In this document: one piece after another, positions 37,372-38,464 of the stretch
Layout of the letters: each line of letters opens with the position of its first letter
Numbering within the stretch: position 1 is the first letter of the stretch
From: an uncultured Bacillota bacterium
Lineage (GTDB): Bacteria; Bacillota_I; Bacilli_A; RF39; UBA660
NCBI GenBank assembly: GCA_946630315.1
Contig: CAMOYT010000011.1
Coordinates: forward strand, 1-38,464
Length of the DNA: 38,464 nucleotides
Reading direction: 5' to 3'
Made by a program: the position numbers and the translations under genes
The notes under the pieces: generated by a model
What the model was told of the DNA's origin: nothing
The model's input: only the letters and a program-made list of their open reading frames with translations
Database searches by the model: none

Positions 37372-38464
37372 ATGTTTGATAGAATTTCTTATATTAGTAA
37401 TACTGGGTGTCATATTATATTAAAAGAAGATGCTGATATTACAATAAATTTAATGAATATGCACTTGATTTTTGAAGACGATACTAAAAAAGTTGTAGGA
37501 GAAGTAGATGACCTTGATGGAAATGTAGTTAAGGCTAGATTTTTGGGTGAAATAGTAGGTGATAAATTAATTGGAGGTACTATTAGAAAACCTTCTTTAG
37601 ATGCTAAGATAAGGGTTATTGAAAAAGAAGAAATTCCTCTTATTACAGGTACTGATACTGATGGTTGGATGAAACTTGGAGTTAGTCCATTCTATGATGA
37701 TTTCCCAGTTTATTTGGATGTAAATAATTTCTTTAGTAACCACTTTGCTATATTTGGTAATACTGGTTCTGGTAAATCATGTGGTGTATCTAGGTTGTTC
37801 CAAAATATGTTTCATGATCAAAGATTAAATCCTTATAAAGCAAATATTGTAATATTTGATTCTTCTGGAGAGTATTACAATGCTTTTAGTAATTTAAATA
37901 GTATTAATAGTAATTATAATTATAGATTTATAAGTACAAATGAAGTAGAAGGTATTGGAGAAAAGTTAAGATTACCAATTTATTTATTAAATAAAGATGA
38001 TTTAGCTTTACTTTTACAATGTACTTCACATTCACAATTACCTATAATTGAGAGAATGTTAAAGTTAGCATTAGTATTTAGTCAAAGTGATATGGATGCT
38101 AATAACTATAAAAACCATTTAATAGCAAAAGCTATTATGACTATTTTATATACTAATGAAACTGCTCCTAATAAGAGAAATGAAATATTCTCAATACTTG
38201 CTAGTTGTAGTACTCCTGAATTTAATTTAGAGGCTCCTATTCAAGGTATTGGTTATGTTCGTAAATTTAGAGAGTGTTTCTTAATTGATAATTCTGGTAA
38301 TTTTACTGAAAGTGTATTACTTACTGAATATGTTAATTCATTTATTAAAGAAGAATATGATAATTATGAACCAGCTGGAAATGTATACTATGACTTAGAT
38401 ACATTAGAAAAAGCACTTAACTTTACTTTAATTAGTGAAGGTTGGTTAAGAAATGAACAAACTT
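37372..38464 (+). CDS. HerA-like ATPase with HAS barrel (partial, cut by window end)
   Basis: The first 364 residues of a longer protein. The N-terminal HAS-barrel (residues 1-90) has the run VVGEVDDLDGNVVKARFLGE and GGTIRKPSLDAKIRV. The FtsK/HerA-type motor starts with Walker A FGNTGSGKSCGVSRL (near 128-142) and Walker B NIVIFDSSGEY (near 159-169), in the DUF87 style. HerA works with the NurA nuclease in archaea and is a motor partner in several bacterial anti-phage systems (for example with Sir2 or other nucleases). No NurA, Sir2 or other partner is on the visible side; the 3' part and downstream genes lie outside the window. Confidence 0.88.
   Translation, partial: MFDRISYISNTGCHIILKEDADITINLMNMHLIFEDDTKKVVGEVDDLDGNVVKARFLGEIVGDKLIGGTIRKPSLDAKIRVIEKEEIPLITGTDTDGWMKLGVSPFYDDFPVYLDVNNFFSNHFAIFGNTGSGKSCGVSRLFQNMFHDQRLNPYKANIVIFDSSGEYYNAFSNLNSINSNYNYRFISTNEVEGIGEKLRLPIYLLNKDDLALLLQCTSHSQLPIIERMLKLALVFSQSDMDANNYKNHLIAKAIMTILYTNETAPNKRNEIFSILASCSTPEFNLEAPIQGIGYVRKFRECFLIDNSGNFTESVLLTEYVNSFIKEEYDNYEPAGNVYYDLDTLEKALNFTLISEGWLRNEQT

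Overview
This window looks like a core chromosomal segment of an AT-rich, walled member of the Bacilli/Firmicutes, possibly an uncultured gut lineage related to Erysipelotrichales or RF39-type bacteria; the lineage is inference. The evidence is low-GC coding, the standard code (UGA acts as stop), Shine-Dalgarno starts, a B-type RNase P RNA, a LexA-like box at recA, and Firmicutes-specific genes (ezrA, gpsB, recU, dnaD, rny, RNase J, ylxM). A wall is implied by MurE, a class A PBP, GpsB, EzrA and a RodZ-like protein. No phage, insertion sequence, CRISPR array, rRNA or tRNA was seen.

Layout. 1-9.4 kb: rpsD (-) with a long leader; then on + ezrA, a prepilin-like gene, thiI, a small gene plus fic (possible toxin-antitoxin pair), two tandem acetate kinases, nrnA and engB. 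The order rpsD/ezrA/thiI/ackA recalls Bacillus and Staphylococcus, but the cysteine desulfurase usually beside thiI is absent. 9.4-14.2 kb (-): a zinc-ribbon membrane protein, a 671-residue protein built of about eight repeats, a SHOCT-like small protein and der. 14.2-18.4 kb (+): two membrane proteins, hup, cca and an FxLYD-like membrane protein. 18.5-23.9 kb: dnaD-nth (+) facing ponA-recU (-), then gpsB and rnpB, a Bacillus-like block. 23.9-30.5 kb: rodZ-like, pgsA, recA, murE, a second zinc-ribbon membrane protein and rny; cinA, common between pgsA and recA, is missing. 30.5-38.5 kb: a stand-alone DUF1016_N-like protein, RNase J (-), an MgtC-family protein, ftsY, a small membrane protein, ylxM (without ffh), a secreted Big2/metallo-beta-lactamase-fold protein, and the start of a HerA-type ATPase cut by the window edge.

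Functionally the window covers ribosome assembly (S4, EngB, Der), tRNA maturation (RNase P, CCA-adding enzyme, ThiI), RNA decay (RNase Y, RNase J, NrnA), DNA replication and repair (DnaD, Nth, RecU, RecA, HU), envelope growth and division (EzrA, GpsB, PBP1, MurE, RodZ, PgsA), protein targeting (FtsY) and acetate/ATP metabolism.

The regulatory layout is very compact. Many terminator T-tracts run directly into an extended -10 promoter (TG-N-TATAAT or TG-N-TAAAAT) for the next gene, and in one case the next -35 lies in the terminator loop. The least explained items are the repeat protein, the DUF1016_N mini-protein, the secreted MBL protein, the small partner of Fic, a perfect 19-bp palindrome at the hup transcription start, and paired TCCACA-N5-TGTGGA repeats inside ftsY.
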